A stretch of 64,000 nt of DNA, from positions 62,001 to 126,000 of the forward strand of contig JAHLKI010000038.1 in assembly GCA_025602905.1 (NCBI GenBank), in the 5' to 3' direction. Position 1 is the first letter of the stretch; the number at the start of each line of letters is the position of its first letter. This document shows, in pieces, positions 1 to 12,888 of the stretch. Made by a program: the position numbers and the translations under genes. Source of the DNA: Phlyctochytrium arcticum. Its lineage: Eukaryota > Chytridiomycota > Chytridiomycetes > Chytridiales > Chytridiaceae. The notes below the pieces were generated by a model that saw only the letters and a list, made by a program, of their open reading frames with translations, was not told the DNA's origin and made no database searches.

Positions 1-1025
1 TCTCGGAAAGACTTGAAGTTGGCCAGCGTGAGCAAGGCATCAACCGCAGTAATCATGGCTAATCCGCTCCAACAAAAGTGAGTAATGATTGCTTCAAGGA
101 GGTTTTGACTTTACCCTGATTGGATTTTACAGTCGTGCGGACCGGGCTGCCGACGCAAACGCCTTGCTGTCGGTCTTGAATATCCAGGCCATGACCTCTG
201 ACGTGGAGGACCGCAATATTTTCACAATGGTGGAGTTCATACATCCAGAAAATGCAAAGTTTATCGGCAATGGAGAGAAATACTACAGTGATGGCGTTCA
301 TGGTATGATATGGAAAGTTCATCGTAGTCACTTTCTTGAATCTAACGACTCATTTTACATAGGTCACGATCTTATGCCTTGTTTCGTTGCTGGTATATCC
401 AAAATCAGTCAAGACCGCATAACACCCGTTTCTAACTTTCTCTATTCAGGCCATGTCTTTTTCAATGGAATGTTCTCCTCGCTGTTATGTCAGACCTATT
501 ACAACCCTCACCTTCTTCATGTTCTCAAGGTTCGCAACTTTTATCTTATGCCTTCTCCTCGTTGCACTTGCCCGCAATTTAACATGATTTATATAGCACT
601 TCATCTTCAACGGCACGCACTATCCGAGCTCCCAACAGGCCGCGTCGTCAGGACGCGTGTTCTCATCAATCTTCCGTTCCGATAGTCATCCAGCTTGGTT
701 TGACTTCTTGACTCAGCAGCTGGCTAGTCCATCTGCGGAACTGAAAATTGAGCCGGATTCATGCGACCGTCAGCAAAACCACGGGAATCTTTTCCAGATT
801 CAAGTACCGGAAAAATATGCCGGCGTCTCCTATGGAGTGCTACTGAAGGACTTGTTGCGAGATCATCACGCCCTGGCAATTGCATTATATAGACGAACCG
901 TCGAGCGTAGAAGCCTATTAAAATACGTTGTCGTCAACCCAAAGTCGGCTTTACGATTGAGGGACGATGATTTCGTGTTTATATTTGCCGAGAAAGTTCC
1001 GGTTTGGGCATCTAACGGACTCTGA
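1..1025 (+). CDS. Slo/BK-type potassium channel, C-terminal part (5' truncated by window edge)
   Basis: This is the C-terminal cytoplasmic gating region of a Slo1/KCNMA-type potassium channel, a plasma-membrane cation channel; the pore lies outside the window. Exons read 1-77, 133-302, 450-529 and 639-1025, with GT-AG introns. The protein matches the second RCK domain: an SRAD-like segment, then FIHPENAKFIG, then MFSSLLCQTYYNPHLL (compare LMSATYFND in animal BK), then SYGVLLKDLL and YVVVNPKSALRLRDDDFVFI near the end (compare YVITNPPYEFELVPTDLIF). The stop is at 1023-1025. The stretch where animal BK carries the acidic calcium bowl holds only a short, weakly charged linker. Family identity is from conserved motifs; calcium dependence cannot be assumed. 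It is tail-to-tail with the PP2A scaffold gene. Confidence 0.82.
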
Positions 1026-1192
1026 AAAAGCTGTAACTTAGGGTATATAGCGGAAATTTTTCTTTTTTTTTGGTAGCATTATCAGCATATATCTGACCAC
1101 ACCACAAGAAAGTCGGAGTATCATGTATCAAAATTGAGCGCAACCAAACGAGTATTTCTCCAAGCTCGAGATATCTGACGTCCATCATCTCA

Positions 1193-3689
1193 CTAGGCCA
1201 CAGCAGCTGCCCGTCGTGCAAAGTATCTCACGTCTACGTCCCCATCCTCTGACATTTTTGTCAACGCAGGCTGAATCTGCTCAGCAAGAGCATTTCCGAG
1301 GTTCGCCTTGCGCACCAGAGGAATAATCTGCTCCAAGGCCTTGGCAACGTTGAAACGAATGTTGGGAATAGGGTCATTTGCGAGGGTGTTGATGGTAGGA
1401 AGGATGAAATCGCGGAGAGTTTCGCCATTGGAGGCATGAGATAATGCCTATGAATTGATAAGCATAATGCTTGAAGAAAGATTACGGGTAGGTTTGGTCT
1501 TACGGTCAAAGCGAAAACAGTGGTCATTCGGTAAAGATAATTTTGGTGCTGTGCCATCTGCGAAATTTTCGGTAGAATGGCTTGCTTGGCCCACTCAACC
1601 CCAAAGACTTCGGTCAAATTTCGCAGGTTTACTGTAGCAGCCTCCCGAATGGAGAAGACGCAGTCACCGAGCCATGACATACACAGGCTTCCAAGTTTCT
1701 CATCAAAGAACTCCACTCCCTAGCATGGAGCACTTCTCAGCACACATCGACAAATAACAAAATTGCGCTGGCACTTACGAGTTGCTTCGCAAGAAGTGGA
1801 ATATTTTCGATAATCGCCAAACGCACACGCCATTGCTTATCCTCAGCAAGCTCCACAATTGCTGGCAAAAGCGATTGAGACAGCAACTCAATTCCAATTA
1901 CTGCAGATAAAATATGAGACACTGAGTTCCGGATGGCATGGAGATATGAATCATACCATCATTAACGCGATCGAGCTTCGAAATGATGTTGAGACGGACC
2001 TCGGGCGCGTCATCCTTCAGCAACTGCAAGAATAGCGGCAGGAGATGCTCAATGGTACTATAACAGAAAGTGAGAAGGGCTGAAAAAACGTTCCCTGAAA
2101 CTGACCCCTCACTTGTCTTTTCCCAAGAATGGAGCAAGTCCGTTAATCTGAGTGGCCAAAGCAGCCCGCACATGCTGAGATGTGTCAGTCACAAGTTCCT
2201 TGACGCATGGGAGAATGTCACGAAGAACGGCCTCAGGGTCGATCAAAGTCGCAAATCCTGCGGACAATTTGAGTCAAGAACAGTTCGTTGATAGTCCTTT
2301 GAAAAATTCCAATTTACCTGGGACTTGACCGGCAGCAGCTGTTCGAACCTCTGCCTCCCCATCTTTCAGCAAGCTTACGAAGGCAGAAATCATCTCGTCG
2401 CGGACAATATCTGGACCAACAGCTTTCGAAAGCTAACATATACGAAATTACTCTTGAGAACAAAAAAGATAAGCACAATAGTTAATACCTGGACTGTCTT
2501 GTCCGCGATCATGTACCGTACACGCCAAGAAGAATCGCGGCACATGGTTCGCAAAATTTCGAGCAACTGCGTCTTATTCTCCTCGGGTGAAAGAATCTCA
2601 GCGATTGCAATCAAACTTTCTACTGTCAGCAAACGAACAGAATCCTAATTTTAATTGTTAGATTCTGCGTCCGACTAAATTAAATTATTCCACTTTGATA
2701 CCTGCTCATCCGCTGCCAGACTCTTGAAAAGGGGAATCATTTCTGACAGTACATTTTCTTTTGATACTTGCTTGGTCAATTTCTGAAAAAGCCATGAACA
2801 ATAGCCCAATTAAAGGAGGAATGACGACTTACTGCAAGGTGTGTGCCAGCGGCTCGACGCACCATTGGTGTGTCATCGTGGCAGAGTTGTGTATAAAGAC
2901 TTTGGAACAGTTCAATATTTTGTTCGACAAATTCAAGTTTAGTCAACTTACCGTCGTAGTTCCTCTTGCAAGGTGGGAGTGCAGATTTTATATATCGGTG
3001 CATAGAGACCGCACGCACTCGTTCGACTCGTAAACCAGTCTCCAATTGACAATCGTTTTACCATAGGAATATAATGCTCTTCAATCTGCGGCTGGCTCAG
3101 AAGTACTCCGATTTTCGCGATAGATTCGACGGCCTATATTCATTGGTAGCCATGAGTCTCCCAAATACTTGATTTAGAGGGAGGTTCATCAGTACCTTGT
3201 CCCGCACAACTGTTTCCTCTACCGCGGCCAAAGTCTCCAAAGCTGGTAAAAGGATGTGGCCGAAGGGAGGGCCACCCAGGTATTCCACAAAGCCTCCGAG
3301 TTCATCAGCAAGTGCCAGCAATACTTCATCCTCATCGTCGATCGAGTCTATTGAGACGCGTAAAATCGACTTTCAGTACTTGATCAATCAAAGTCACGTC
3401 ATTGATACATTGCTTTCAAGGCGAGCACCACAATTTTCGAGGAAACTAAATGCTTCTTGTAGTTTTCGAACGCGCCTGGCGCGACAACTGTCCCCTCCGC
3501 CTATTTCACTTGATTCTCACCTTCCAAGAATGGGATAAGCTCATCGCGGGATCGTTCAGGACCGAGAGCAAGCGCGATAGTGCTTAAACGGCGCATAGCC
3601 GTCAGGCGAAGCGTAACATCCTCGTGTTTGAGCTCGTCGATAAGAATCGCGATGGGGTACAGATTCTCATCGCCTTCTTCGGGATTCAT
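1193..3689 (-). CDS. tpd3: Protein phosphatase 2A scaffold subunit A (HEAT-repeat protein)
   Basis: This is the structural A subunit of PP2A, on which catalytic and regulatory B subunits assemble in cytosol and nucleus. It starts at 3689 ([20 protein letters not shown], almost the animal PPP2R1A N-terminus) and ends at 1193 with [21 protein letters not shown]-repeat motifs follow in family order: [94 protein letters not shown] and [17 protein letters not shown], which is cut by an intron. The reading frame is broken by roughly ten introns of 50-80 bases, so no single long frame is visible. Order and content match the usual 15-repeat protein of about 590 residues. Gene symbol follows yeast usage. 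Confidence 0.95.
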
Positions 3690-4973
3690 GATGCACGCTC
3701 AAATTCCGTAAAAATCGTCCAATATGAGTGCGGAATTTTCCTGGCTGGATTTTGTCCTCAAAAGCCGTATGTTGGTATGTTCGGATGGATGTTTGGTAGC
3801 CCGGCTGTTGATGGATGGATGAATGTAGATTCGCGGATGGTTGGCCGATGCTTGCGAGGAGTTGCGCGGTTTGTCACGGAGGCCATTACCTAATCGCAGA
3901 TTTCACCTGGATTTCACCTTTCCAAGGGCAATCTTGCTCGACGACGGGTCAAATTTAGATTGCAAGGGTCGAGGATCATACATCGAATTACAGCTTCTTT
4001 GTTGACTGCACGCCGCCCCATCGGCCAAATATACAGCTTTCAAAATCAACGGCAGTGTGCGCGATGCATCTGGTGAACCACCGGTCAAGCAAAGCCGCAA
4101 GTCGCTTCAAAAGCTCAACGATAAACTCACGATATATGTCAGACTACCAGCTCTTCTGTTCCGGGGAGCTTTGTTGAAGATGAGGAGAGTATCCCTCCAA
4201 CTCAGAAGAGAGGCATATGGTTTTCTATTACTATCAAGAAGTCGGATGCGCGAACTGCACGTTGAACCCCAGTAATGCCAGCAAGGTTAACGGGCAACTC
4301 TGGCAGTGGTTTTCCAAACAAGATGGAGAGTCGCTACACAACAGATGAGAATTTGAAAGAGGAATCGGTTCATGGGGACGAGAAGCAGAGAGTTCAGGTG
4401 TTTTCTAATGGAGCTGTGACGGACGGAAAAACGTACCAACCTTGCGGAATGGCTTTCCGAAAGACCACATTATGCTTTGGCATGAAGGAATTGATGTGGT
4501 GTATGGTGATAGCACTCTTCTTGCAAGGGACAATCTGCAGTTGACTCGCAGAGGGATGCTAGGTCTATGTAATGAGTCTGCAAGTACTCACTGAACGGTA
4601 GAGCAGGGCACATCTGGGTTACATGGTGCCATTTGACACAGATATGTGCCCTGCCTGCTGGATCGTTTGCTGTTGGCATTAGGGCAGTTCAAATTCCATC
4701 TGATTGAATAAACGCGAGTCTACCATCAGTATATGTTTCTTGTATCTGATGTTAATGTTACGTCCATGATCCCTCGATCTTTTCTGCCAATGAAATGAAA
4801 TTCTAAAAGGTCTAGATAGGGTCGAAAGAAGCTGTCTGATCCAGGGTCTGGTGAAAACCTCCTCAGATCAGGATTAGGGTTAAATAGTAGTACCTTGAGT
4901 CATTGCTGTGATGACATCCTAAAGGTCTTGAGCTTTCGACAATTTCGTGAATTTCGCAAGACAATCTGCCAAG
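3690..4973. other. Intergenic stretch with short coding-looking segments, gene not resolved
   Basis: This lies between the divergent PP2A scaffold and myosin-I genes. About 3,690-4,030 shows nothing recognisable beyond promoter space. From about 4,030 to 4,600 several plus-strand segments have protein-like composition but lie in different frames: one with KINGSVRDASGEPPVKQSRK (about 4,030-4,120), one with GCANCTLNPSNASKVNGQL (about 4,245-4,310), one with DENLKEESVHGDEKQRVQV (about 4,346-4,402), and one with HEGIDVVYGDSTLLARDNL (about 4,483-4,545) that stops near 4,590. I could not join them with acceptable splice sites or match a family. It may be a small multi-exon gene, a decayed gene, or chance. 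Confidence 0.3.
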
Positions 4974-7900
4974 ATGGCGTTCCAGTGGTCGTCCAAAAAC
5001 CAAGCGCAGAATGTAGGTGGTAGCGCAGGGGCCTACTGTTCAGTGCTGATTTGCTCCTGTTTCTGTAATAGGGCGTCGAAGATATGACGGTATGAGTCCC
5101 GTCGCTTGCGACCTCGAACCATTTATGAGTAGTCTAAGCGATGTTTCGTGCAGCTTCTGAGCAAGGTCACTGACGATCAGGTTGGTGAATGAATAGCTCT
5201 CTGTGTAAAAATCGGCTGATAATGTTGGGCACTTGTGTAGATTACGGACAATTTGAAGAAACGCATACAAGCAGATTTGATGTTTACATATATAGGTATG
5301 GACATACTCCCTCTTGCAAAGCTGTCGAACTAGCCTAACGTTACCTCCTCTTTAGGGCCAACTCTTGTCGCAGGTACCTTGTTGGATTGCTCTGAAATGT
5401 CGCGAAAATCGGTGGTTGATCCCTCCCTCAGTGAATCCGTACAAGAAGCTACCATACTTTACGGAGAAGGAAATAGGTCAGGCATGAGCTTGCTTTGTTC
5501 GTAGTTCAATGACAACTGACATTCTCGGCTATCATATAGAAATTTACAATGGATCGGTACGTCGGTGGCACCGACATGGGCAAACGCTTCCTGGCTTTAA
5601 CATCTCAACAGGCATCTTATGAACATCCTCCACATGTGTATGCGGTTGCAGACAAAATGTATGTTGGTCAAATCCATTATGCCTAGATACCATTCCGTGA
5701 GATTGAGTATTTTTCCTATTCAGGTTTCAAAGTATGATCACCGACGAGGAGAATCAATGTGTCATTATCAGGTGCGTGAATTTTTCGTTCCTAAGTATGG
5801 TAGTGTGATCCTTATCATTCCGTATTCAAGTGGAGAGTCCGGGGCAGGTAGGAACGCCGTCTCATTGAATCTGTCAAGATAACAAAGGAAACTCAACTTG
5901 TGCCTAATCAAAGGGAAGACCGAGTCTGCTAAGCTGATAATGTTAGTCACTTTGAGTGCACGTCAAAAGAATGCAATGCTAACTGGGCGGCAGGAACTAT
6001 ATCGCCGCTGTTTCCGGTAAAGGAGGGTCAATGAACACTATCGTCGATGAAGTAAAGCGAATCATTCTGGAGTCAAATCCTCTCCTTGAATCATTTGGGA
6101 ATGCCAAGACGCTACGAAACAATAACTCCAGTCGATTTGTAAGTTGCTGAAGTCCCTGTGAATGGCTGGTGCAATCTGACTTCGCTTTGCTGCTTTAAAG
6201 GGAAAATATTTCGAAATTAACTTTAGCAAAAGCGGAGCTCCTTCCGGAGGAAAAATCAGTAACTTTCTTCTGGAAAAGGTGGCGTTCTTTGCAACAAGCG
6301 TCTACATCACTACTAAAACTCTACTGGCAGTCGCGAGTGGTAGGCCCTGGAGTCGGTGAACGTAACTTCCACATTTTCTACCAGGTTACAAAAGGCGCAA
6401 CACAACAGGACGTTGAACAGCTCGGCATGATGGACCCCAAATTCTTTCACTATCTCAACGTCAGTGGAGAGTACAACGCAGACGGAATTGACGATATACA
6501 GGAGTTCGCAGATATGAAGAGGGCCATGGGCATCTGTCAAATATCGCCAACAGATCAGGTGACAATCATGCAGATCGTGGCGGGCATTCTTCACCTGGGC
6601 AACATCGAGTTTGTGGAGGAGGGAAATGATGCCAGAGTTGCTGACCCTCAAGCCTTGGCGTTTCCTGCGTATTTGATGGGGGTGGCCGAAGAACTACTGC
6701 AAAACAAACTTACAAGTCGTGTGATGACGACTGGTGGGTTTGGAAAGCGTGGATCATCTTACAATGTTCCTCTGAACGTGCAGCAAGCCCAAGGGACCAG
6801 GGACGCCCTAGCAAAGGCTCTGTATACTCGCTTGTTCGACTGGATTGTACAAGCGGTCAATACAGCTATGGCGAGTCTTGCAGCAGGCCTGCGCGACAAA
6901 GCGCAGCTGTCACTTGGCGTCCTTGACATCTTTGGCTTTGAAATTTTTGAACGCAACGGCTTTGAGCAGTTTTGTATCAATTACGTGAATGAGCGCCTGC
7001 AACAAATCTTCATCGAGTTGACCCTGAAGTCGGAGCAGGAGGAGTATCAGCGTGAAGGCATTCAGTGGACTCCAATTGACTACTTCAACAATAAAGTTGT
7101 GGTAGATTTGATCGAATCCAAACGACCACCGGGTGTGATGGCCATTCTGGATGATGTATGCTTTACGATGCACGCCGTTGCCGAGGGAGCGGATCAGACA
7201 TTCGTCCAAAAACTGGACACGGCTTGTTCCCAAAACAAACATTACCAGGGCATGCAGGCCCAATTCGTGATCCAGCATTACGCTGGCGCTGTGACTTACA
7301 CTTGCGATGGATTTGTGGAAGCCAATAAAGATACCCTCTATAAGGACCTAGTGCAACTGATGCAAACCACATCCAATCCCTTCATTGGATCACTATTCTC
7401 TGAAGAGATTGATGATTCAGATCGCAAACGACCCACGACCGTTTCCCACAAGATCAAGGGCCAAAGTCAGGAGCTTGTCGAGACCCTGATGCGCTGCGTG
7501 CCTTCTTATGTGCGATGCATCAAACCAAATGAGACGAAAAGGCCCAAAGATTGGGATAGCAAGCGCGTCGAGCATCAAGTTCGGTACCTAAACTTGAAAG
7601 AGAATATTCGTATTCGCCGCGCAGGATACGCATACCGTAACACTTTCGATAAGTTCCTGAAGCGATTTGCCATTTTAACCAAGGAAACATTCCCGCACTG
7701 GAATGGACGGGTCCAGGACGGAATTCAACACATTTTACAATCTGTGCAAATGGATCGGGGTGAATGGCAACTGGGTGTTACCAAAATCTTCGTCAAATCT
7801 CCCGAATCACTCTTTCTACTGGAAGAGCAACGTGACCGAAAATATCACACATACGCCAAGGTTATACAGCGCGCGTACCGAAGGTGGAAGAGTAGAAAGT

Positions 7901-9292
7901 ACTTCTTGGAGCTTAGGAAGAAGGCCGCGGATGTCATGTACAACAACAAAGAACGAAAGCGATTCTCTCTCAACCGTGAATTCTTGGGTGATTACATCAA
8001 CTATCTTGACAATCCGATTTTGAAGAATTTGGTTGGTGAGTAAAGTGATATCACGGGGGCATTGTCCAGAACATGTGGTTAATCCAATATCTACAGGCAA
8101 AAATGAGAAAGTGTCATTTGCCGACCAAGCCCTCAAATATGACCGCAAGTTCAAATCAGTGCACCGCGAGTTGATTGTGACCGATTCATTCTTGATTTTG
8201 GTCGGTGCCGAGAAGGTCAAATCCGGACCAAATAAGGGCCAAGTGGTCAAAGCGATCAAGCGGCAATCAAGGCTGCAGGATATTTCGGGCGTGTCAATAT
8301 CTACAAAGTGTGACGATATCTTCGTCATACATGTTCCAGAGTTCGATCATGTTCTGGAGAATATCTTCAAAACCGAAATCATAACAATCCTCACGTAAGA
8401 CCTCACCCATATTGTTCACACATTCAGACACACTCATGCGTTTGTCCCTCTTAGAGAAAAATATCAAAACGCTACAGGTAGAGCCCTCCAAATCAATTTT
8501 ACTGACAAGTGAGTTGCCTCTTCATTTGCTCGGCCGCTGTATGTACGTACTCATAGGACTTGAAGCATAAAATATACCGTCAAGAAGACTACTTGGCAGA
8601 GTGGAGGGGCTCACGACATTCGATTTGTTGCCGACCCGGCGGGAAAAGTCCCCCTCATCAAAAATTCTGGCAAGGTTACTGAAGTACGAGTTGCTCCTGG
8701 CCTTCCCAAGGATTCGAGGCCGGGTGCTGCTAGGTCTGCACACTCTAGCCAGACCAATTTAGCCACAGGTGCTGGTCGGGCCACTGGAGGACACAGTGTC
8801 GCAGCCGCCGCCACAAACTTTGGGGCTCGAGCTGGAGGGATTGGGCAAGCTTTCGCGGGCGGAGCAAAAGCAGCACCAAGCGGAGCGGTACCTTCTGGGT
8901 ATGCTGCCGGAAAGAAGAGACCACCCCCACCACCCCCAGCAAAGAAATTACCCACATGTCGCGCACTTTATGTTCGTATCACCCCATTCATTTCAATAAC
9001 TCATTGCTAATGCAGCTCGTTGTCACCGCAATAGGATTATGAAGCGACAGAAGCTGATGAGCTATCGTTTTCCACCGGCGATATCATTGCTATCAATTCC
9101 AAAGGTATGCCAGCAAGTTGCTTTTTGAATGTAAATTCGGATATTAATTCAAACATTTTAGATGACGAGGGCTGGTGGCAGGGCACGCTCAATGGGCAAA
9201 AAGGATTGTTTCCGGCCAATGTAAGTCGTGCATTGTCCAGTAGTATCCTGGAAACATACTAAACTTCTCGGTAGTACGTGGAACCAATATAG
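4974..9292 (+). CDS. Class I myosin (long-tailed, TH1-TH2-SH3)
   Basis: This is an actin motor of the cortical and endocytic patch type. It starts at 4974 (MAFQWSSK), followed by many very small exons: [24 protein letters not shown], then [14 protein letters not shown]. The P-loop GESGAGKTES is split by an intron near 5,850-5,912. Also visible are switch-I region NNNSSRFGKYFEI, switch [22 protein letters not shown] (about 6,925-6,984), an IQ helix ([15 protein letters not shown]), the basic TH1 tail, a GA-rich TH2 stretch, [12 protein letters not shown], and an SH3 domain ([13 protein letters not shown] ... [18 protein letters not shown], then YVEPI) ending at the stop. The TEDS-rule residue, 16 before DALAK, is a serine (RGSSY), so PAK/Ste20-type phosphorylation is plausible. 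I count at least 17 introns. No acidic Arp2/3-binding tail follows the SH3 domain. Confidence 0.95.
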
Positions 9293-9450
9293 AGGACAAT
9301 GGAAGTATGTAAATGTATATAGCGTGACTTTCATGTCTGGACTGTTTTCGTTTTCTGAGTTAAACGGAGGGACATTGAATGAACTCACCGGGACAATGCC
9401 TGAAATTCAAATATGTATAATTACAGCTGCAGTAGACAGATTGAACAGGC

Positions 9451-12400
9451 TCAAGTATCATCTAGTGTACCGTTCCGTGAGCGACTTCTACTTAGCCTTC
9501 CTAATGTCAAGGAACGCGGTGATTCCGCTCTTGAAGATACTTTAGGCGACGATGGTGAGCTCAGGTTATCCTCGCTCGCTCGATTCAATTTCAACTTGAG
9601 GGGCGATAACGTCCGGTCACGAGAACTCTTTCCCTTGTCCCTCTGTCTCTCCTTCCGGCCCTGACGACTGCTGTCTCTACTCCTTCCACTTCCCTCATCA
9701 TTAATATTCACCTCTTCCCAATCCGGCGCGGTCGATGGGTCGTCGTCATCACTCTCCTGGCCGGGGATGGTATATTCAGGAGATGAGCGACCTGTACTGG
9801 GTGGTGTAACGGCCCAGTCCTTGCGCTTTTGCGCAAGATATGAAGACACATTGGCAAACAACTGATTCGTCGTAGCTATTCATAAATATCGTCAGATTTC
9901 AACAGCTCTTGCACGACTCATCACAAGATTTACGACACATTACCCTGAATTTTCTGCTGTTGTTGTGGATCCGTCACAGTATCTACTGCTCGCGTTATGC
10001 CAGATTCAACAGCTTTGGAGACATTTTGCTGCAGCGGCGAGAGATTCCTTCCTATTGATGAAAGCCGTTCGGCAAAAGAAGTTTGGAGCATTCCAAAGGT
10101 TGACGCTCCCTGACGCGGGTGTGCAGGGGTGAAACTGTGATCCGATTTTAGTTTCACGTCTTTGATGACTACGCAGCGCCAAACAGTGATCATACCTCAG
10201 TGCGTCAGGTAAGTCACCTCCGATTTGCGCTAGCCACTTTGTATAATGAATTGTTCCCTGCCAGGCTTTGACCCATTGACTATTAAAGTCGGCGAGAAAG
10301 TCTTTGCCTACATGCAGAACAGTTAAAACCAGAGTCGCGTGCTGAGCACCCCGTGGAAAACATCTGACTTCCTACCTCGAATGGCGGGATCAACCGAGAT
10401 GGCCGCAGTTTGTGAAGTCTTTACTGATGACAGCAGCGATACCAGGTATAACTCAAAGCGTGACCGAATATCATCATCGCTACCCTCAAATGACAGCTGT
10501 TGATTCATGGACATATCATCTAAAATGCCAGCTTCAGAGGAATGTCATGAGTTTTAAAGTACCCTTGACAAACCTTCAGGACTCCATGTTGCGGTGACCG
10601 ATTTGGTCATTTCTGAGAATATTGGTCATTGTCCATACAACCGGCAAAGGGATACTACTTCAAATACCATCAATAAACTTCTTGTCCGGAGCGGTTAGCG
10701 CCAGGATCGCATGTAAAGCTGGATTGATGATCTCTAACGTCCCGGTGTCAACGTTTGCGATGGCATCGGGGGCACAGCCTTTGTGATGAAGGAAAATGGA
10801 GTTACTCGTGCCGACCAGGTACGATTTAGTGTCCGACGACATCAGAACGTCCATTTGCTGAAGGGGAATATAGGGCTGGAAAAAGCAGGATTCGCCAAAG
10901 ATTGGTAGTGGCATCCACGGCCTTATTTGGCTGGCAAGGTGTTCGGAACTACCATAACTGGGATGCAGTGTGGCGTCCTTTTTGGAACCATGCCCCACTC
11001 CAAGGGATGGTGATCCAGCGTCCTGCAAGTTCCGCAAAAGTTCTGTGCACTGAAGCGTTAGATTGCGTGCCAATGCGTATGCCTATTAAGCATAAGCCGC
11101 GTACTCACCAGGAATCAGGGAAACTAGACTGTATTGGTATGCCGAAAGTCGTTCCACTTTGGACCCGAAAAACAGGATCTTTGTGATATGTCAATAGCAG
11201 CCAAACAGCTCAAACAGTAGTAAGTACCCGCTTTTCCAAAAAGAGGAGCTTGAACAGTTGCATGGTCTTTTGCTTAAACTTGAATGTGAGCTCTCGCAAG
11301 GAAATACCCATGTAGAGGGTGCTGTCTGGGACATATCCTGTAAGCGAAGCAGAGAGACTCTGGTACAAAGTCTATGAGATCAAAGGTCAGTAACTGGTTA
11401 CTCGTGGGTGATTGCGATAGTGCATATTGAGTGTTGCAAGACCCTGTGGCTAACGCCCCTGGTGAGTTCGCATGTTCTGCCAAATACCCTATGGAGAGAT
11501 ACTCGCACCAAACGCACCCATAGTGCTTATGAACGTTCCAGTTTGGACCAGGATCCAGAACACCCCATATACACTCTATGCCACGCACCTCGAGAATCTC
11601 AAGTTTAGAAAAATCCTTTTGATCGAAGAATGCTCGAGTCACTAGCCCCAGCTTGCTACGAACTGAGCCTGCAACGCTTTCAAGATCAGCACAGATCGTC
11701 CAATGATGACAACTTGCAACATGGCGCGATTACCTAGTATTGGCTGCGTTGCCAAAACGACAACGGCCTTCTGTACTGTACTACGCGTCACATCGACTGT
11801 TTTGTGCAGTAGCTCCTGTGGCACGCGTAAGAATCACACTGCAAATATCGCTTTGAGAACGCGTACATGTGCTGGCATTTGCCGATAACAAGCCAATCCA
11901 AATAATGTTGATTGGGGATATGCCCTCCACTGTTCGACCGGGGGTAGGTGGAAATCTATTTTCAGGGGTGTCAGAACACTCTGCACGACGGCTTTCGATT
12001 CGCGAAGAGCACATACAGATAAACTCCTCATCGGTGGCTGTGAGAGGAATGTAAATAAACAAAGTAAGATTGCCCAAACGGAGTACTCCGTACCATGTGC
12101 TCCGTCCGGTAAACAGAGGAACGGCTAGGGAGGAGGAGGAACAGCGTGAGTTAGACGGAGCCATGTCTGAGTCTTCAGCATTGAACATACAAGGAAAGAC
12201 CATTCGTCTGGCAGCTTCACTGCGGAGCCATCATCACGACCGACGACTGGCTGTGTATGCTCGAGATGTGGAAATGGTGGAAACGCGAAATCGACTTGCG
12301 GACCATTCCTGAGTAAAGTCAAAAAGTCAATTGACACACTCTTTCGAGTCTATTCGGACAGTACTCGCCTATGGTGAAACGACACACATAATACTAACGG

Positions 12401-12741
12401 AATGAGGTGATGAGCTAAACAGTTCTATACCCTGGTCGAACGTTCTATGCCATACCGTGTAAGATAGTCCGCGGGCGCTCCGACGCATCAGTGCCCATAT
12501 GCGTAGAAGACCCCCCTAGACTTGTATGACTGCCAAAAGCATTGTCGGCTTCACCGCGCCGCGAGCTAGTCGCCAGTGAAGATGTCGTCGTGGTGTTGCG
12601 CGTCGGAGGAGACGATGTCAAGGTCAAGTCCAGCAGCGACGACTGCAGCGAAGCCTCGTCTTCATTCGGAGGATCGTTTGATGTAGCGTCTGTGGCGAGT
12701 TGCTCAGACTCCTTTTGGTCCATGCTCATGTCCTTTACCAA
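9451..12741 (-). CDS. AVL9: AVL9-like late secretory pathway protein (DENN-related)
   Basis: AVL9 proteins carry DENN-type modules and act in Golgi-to-surface secretion. The likely start is MVKDMSMDQKESEQ at 12741, with a Ser/Thr-rich N-terminus. Exons carry NGPQVDFAFPPFP, LPDEWSFLVC, FGLACYRQM, DVTRSTVQKAVVVLATQP and VTRAFFDQKDFSKLEIL, then the AVL9 core: LPIFGESCFFQPYIPLQQ, TKSYLVGTSNSIFL, NVDTGTLEIINP, GSDDDIRSRFELYLVSLLSS. The C-terminus is a Ser/Arg-rich tail ending GTLDDT at 9451. Several introns of ordinary size are needed; joining the N-terminal exon to NGPQVDF seems to require a 16-base exon at 12,399-12,414. The gene is tail-to-tail with myosin-I (158 bp apart) and divergent from COPE. 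Family identity is clear; the first exons are less certain. Confidence 0.85.
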
Positions 12742-12888
12742 TTTGCATTCGCCAAAAACCCCGTCGGCATTTCATGAACGGTCCAAACGTCAGCAGCAGC
12801 ACGTGACCACACCACAGTTAGGGTTGGGAATGACCGCCAAAGCGTCGAGATTCAAGCTGAGGTTTTCGCGCATTACCAGACCGCAGCG
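12742..12888. promoter_or_regulatory. Short divergent promoter between AVL9 and COPE with CACGTGAC box
   Basis: Only 147 bp separate the inferred start codons of AVL9 (-) and epsilon-COP (+), both secretory-pathway genes, so they probably share a promoter. The palindromic E-box CACGTG is at 12,800-12,805, followed by AC. The same CACGTGAC octamer occurs in another divergent promoter at 15,817-15,824. Function is inferred from position only. Confidence 0.5.
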
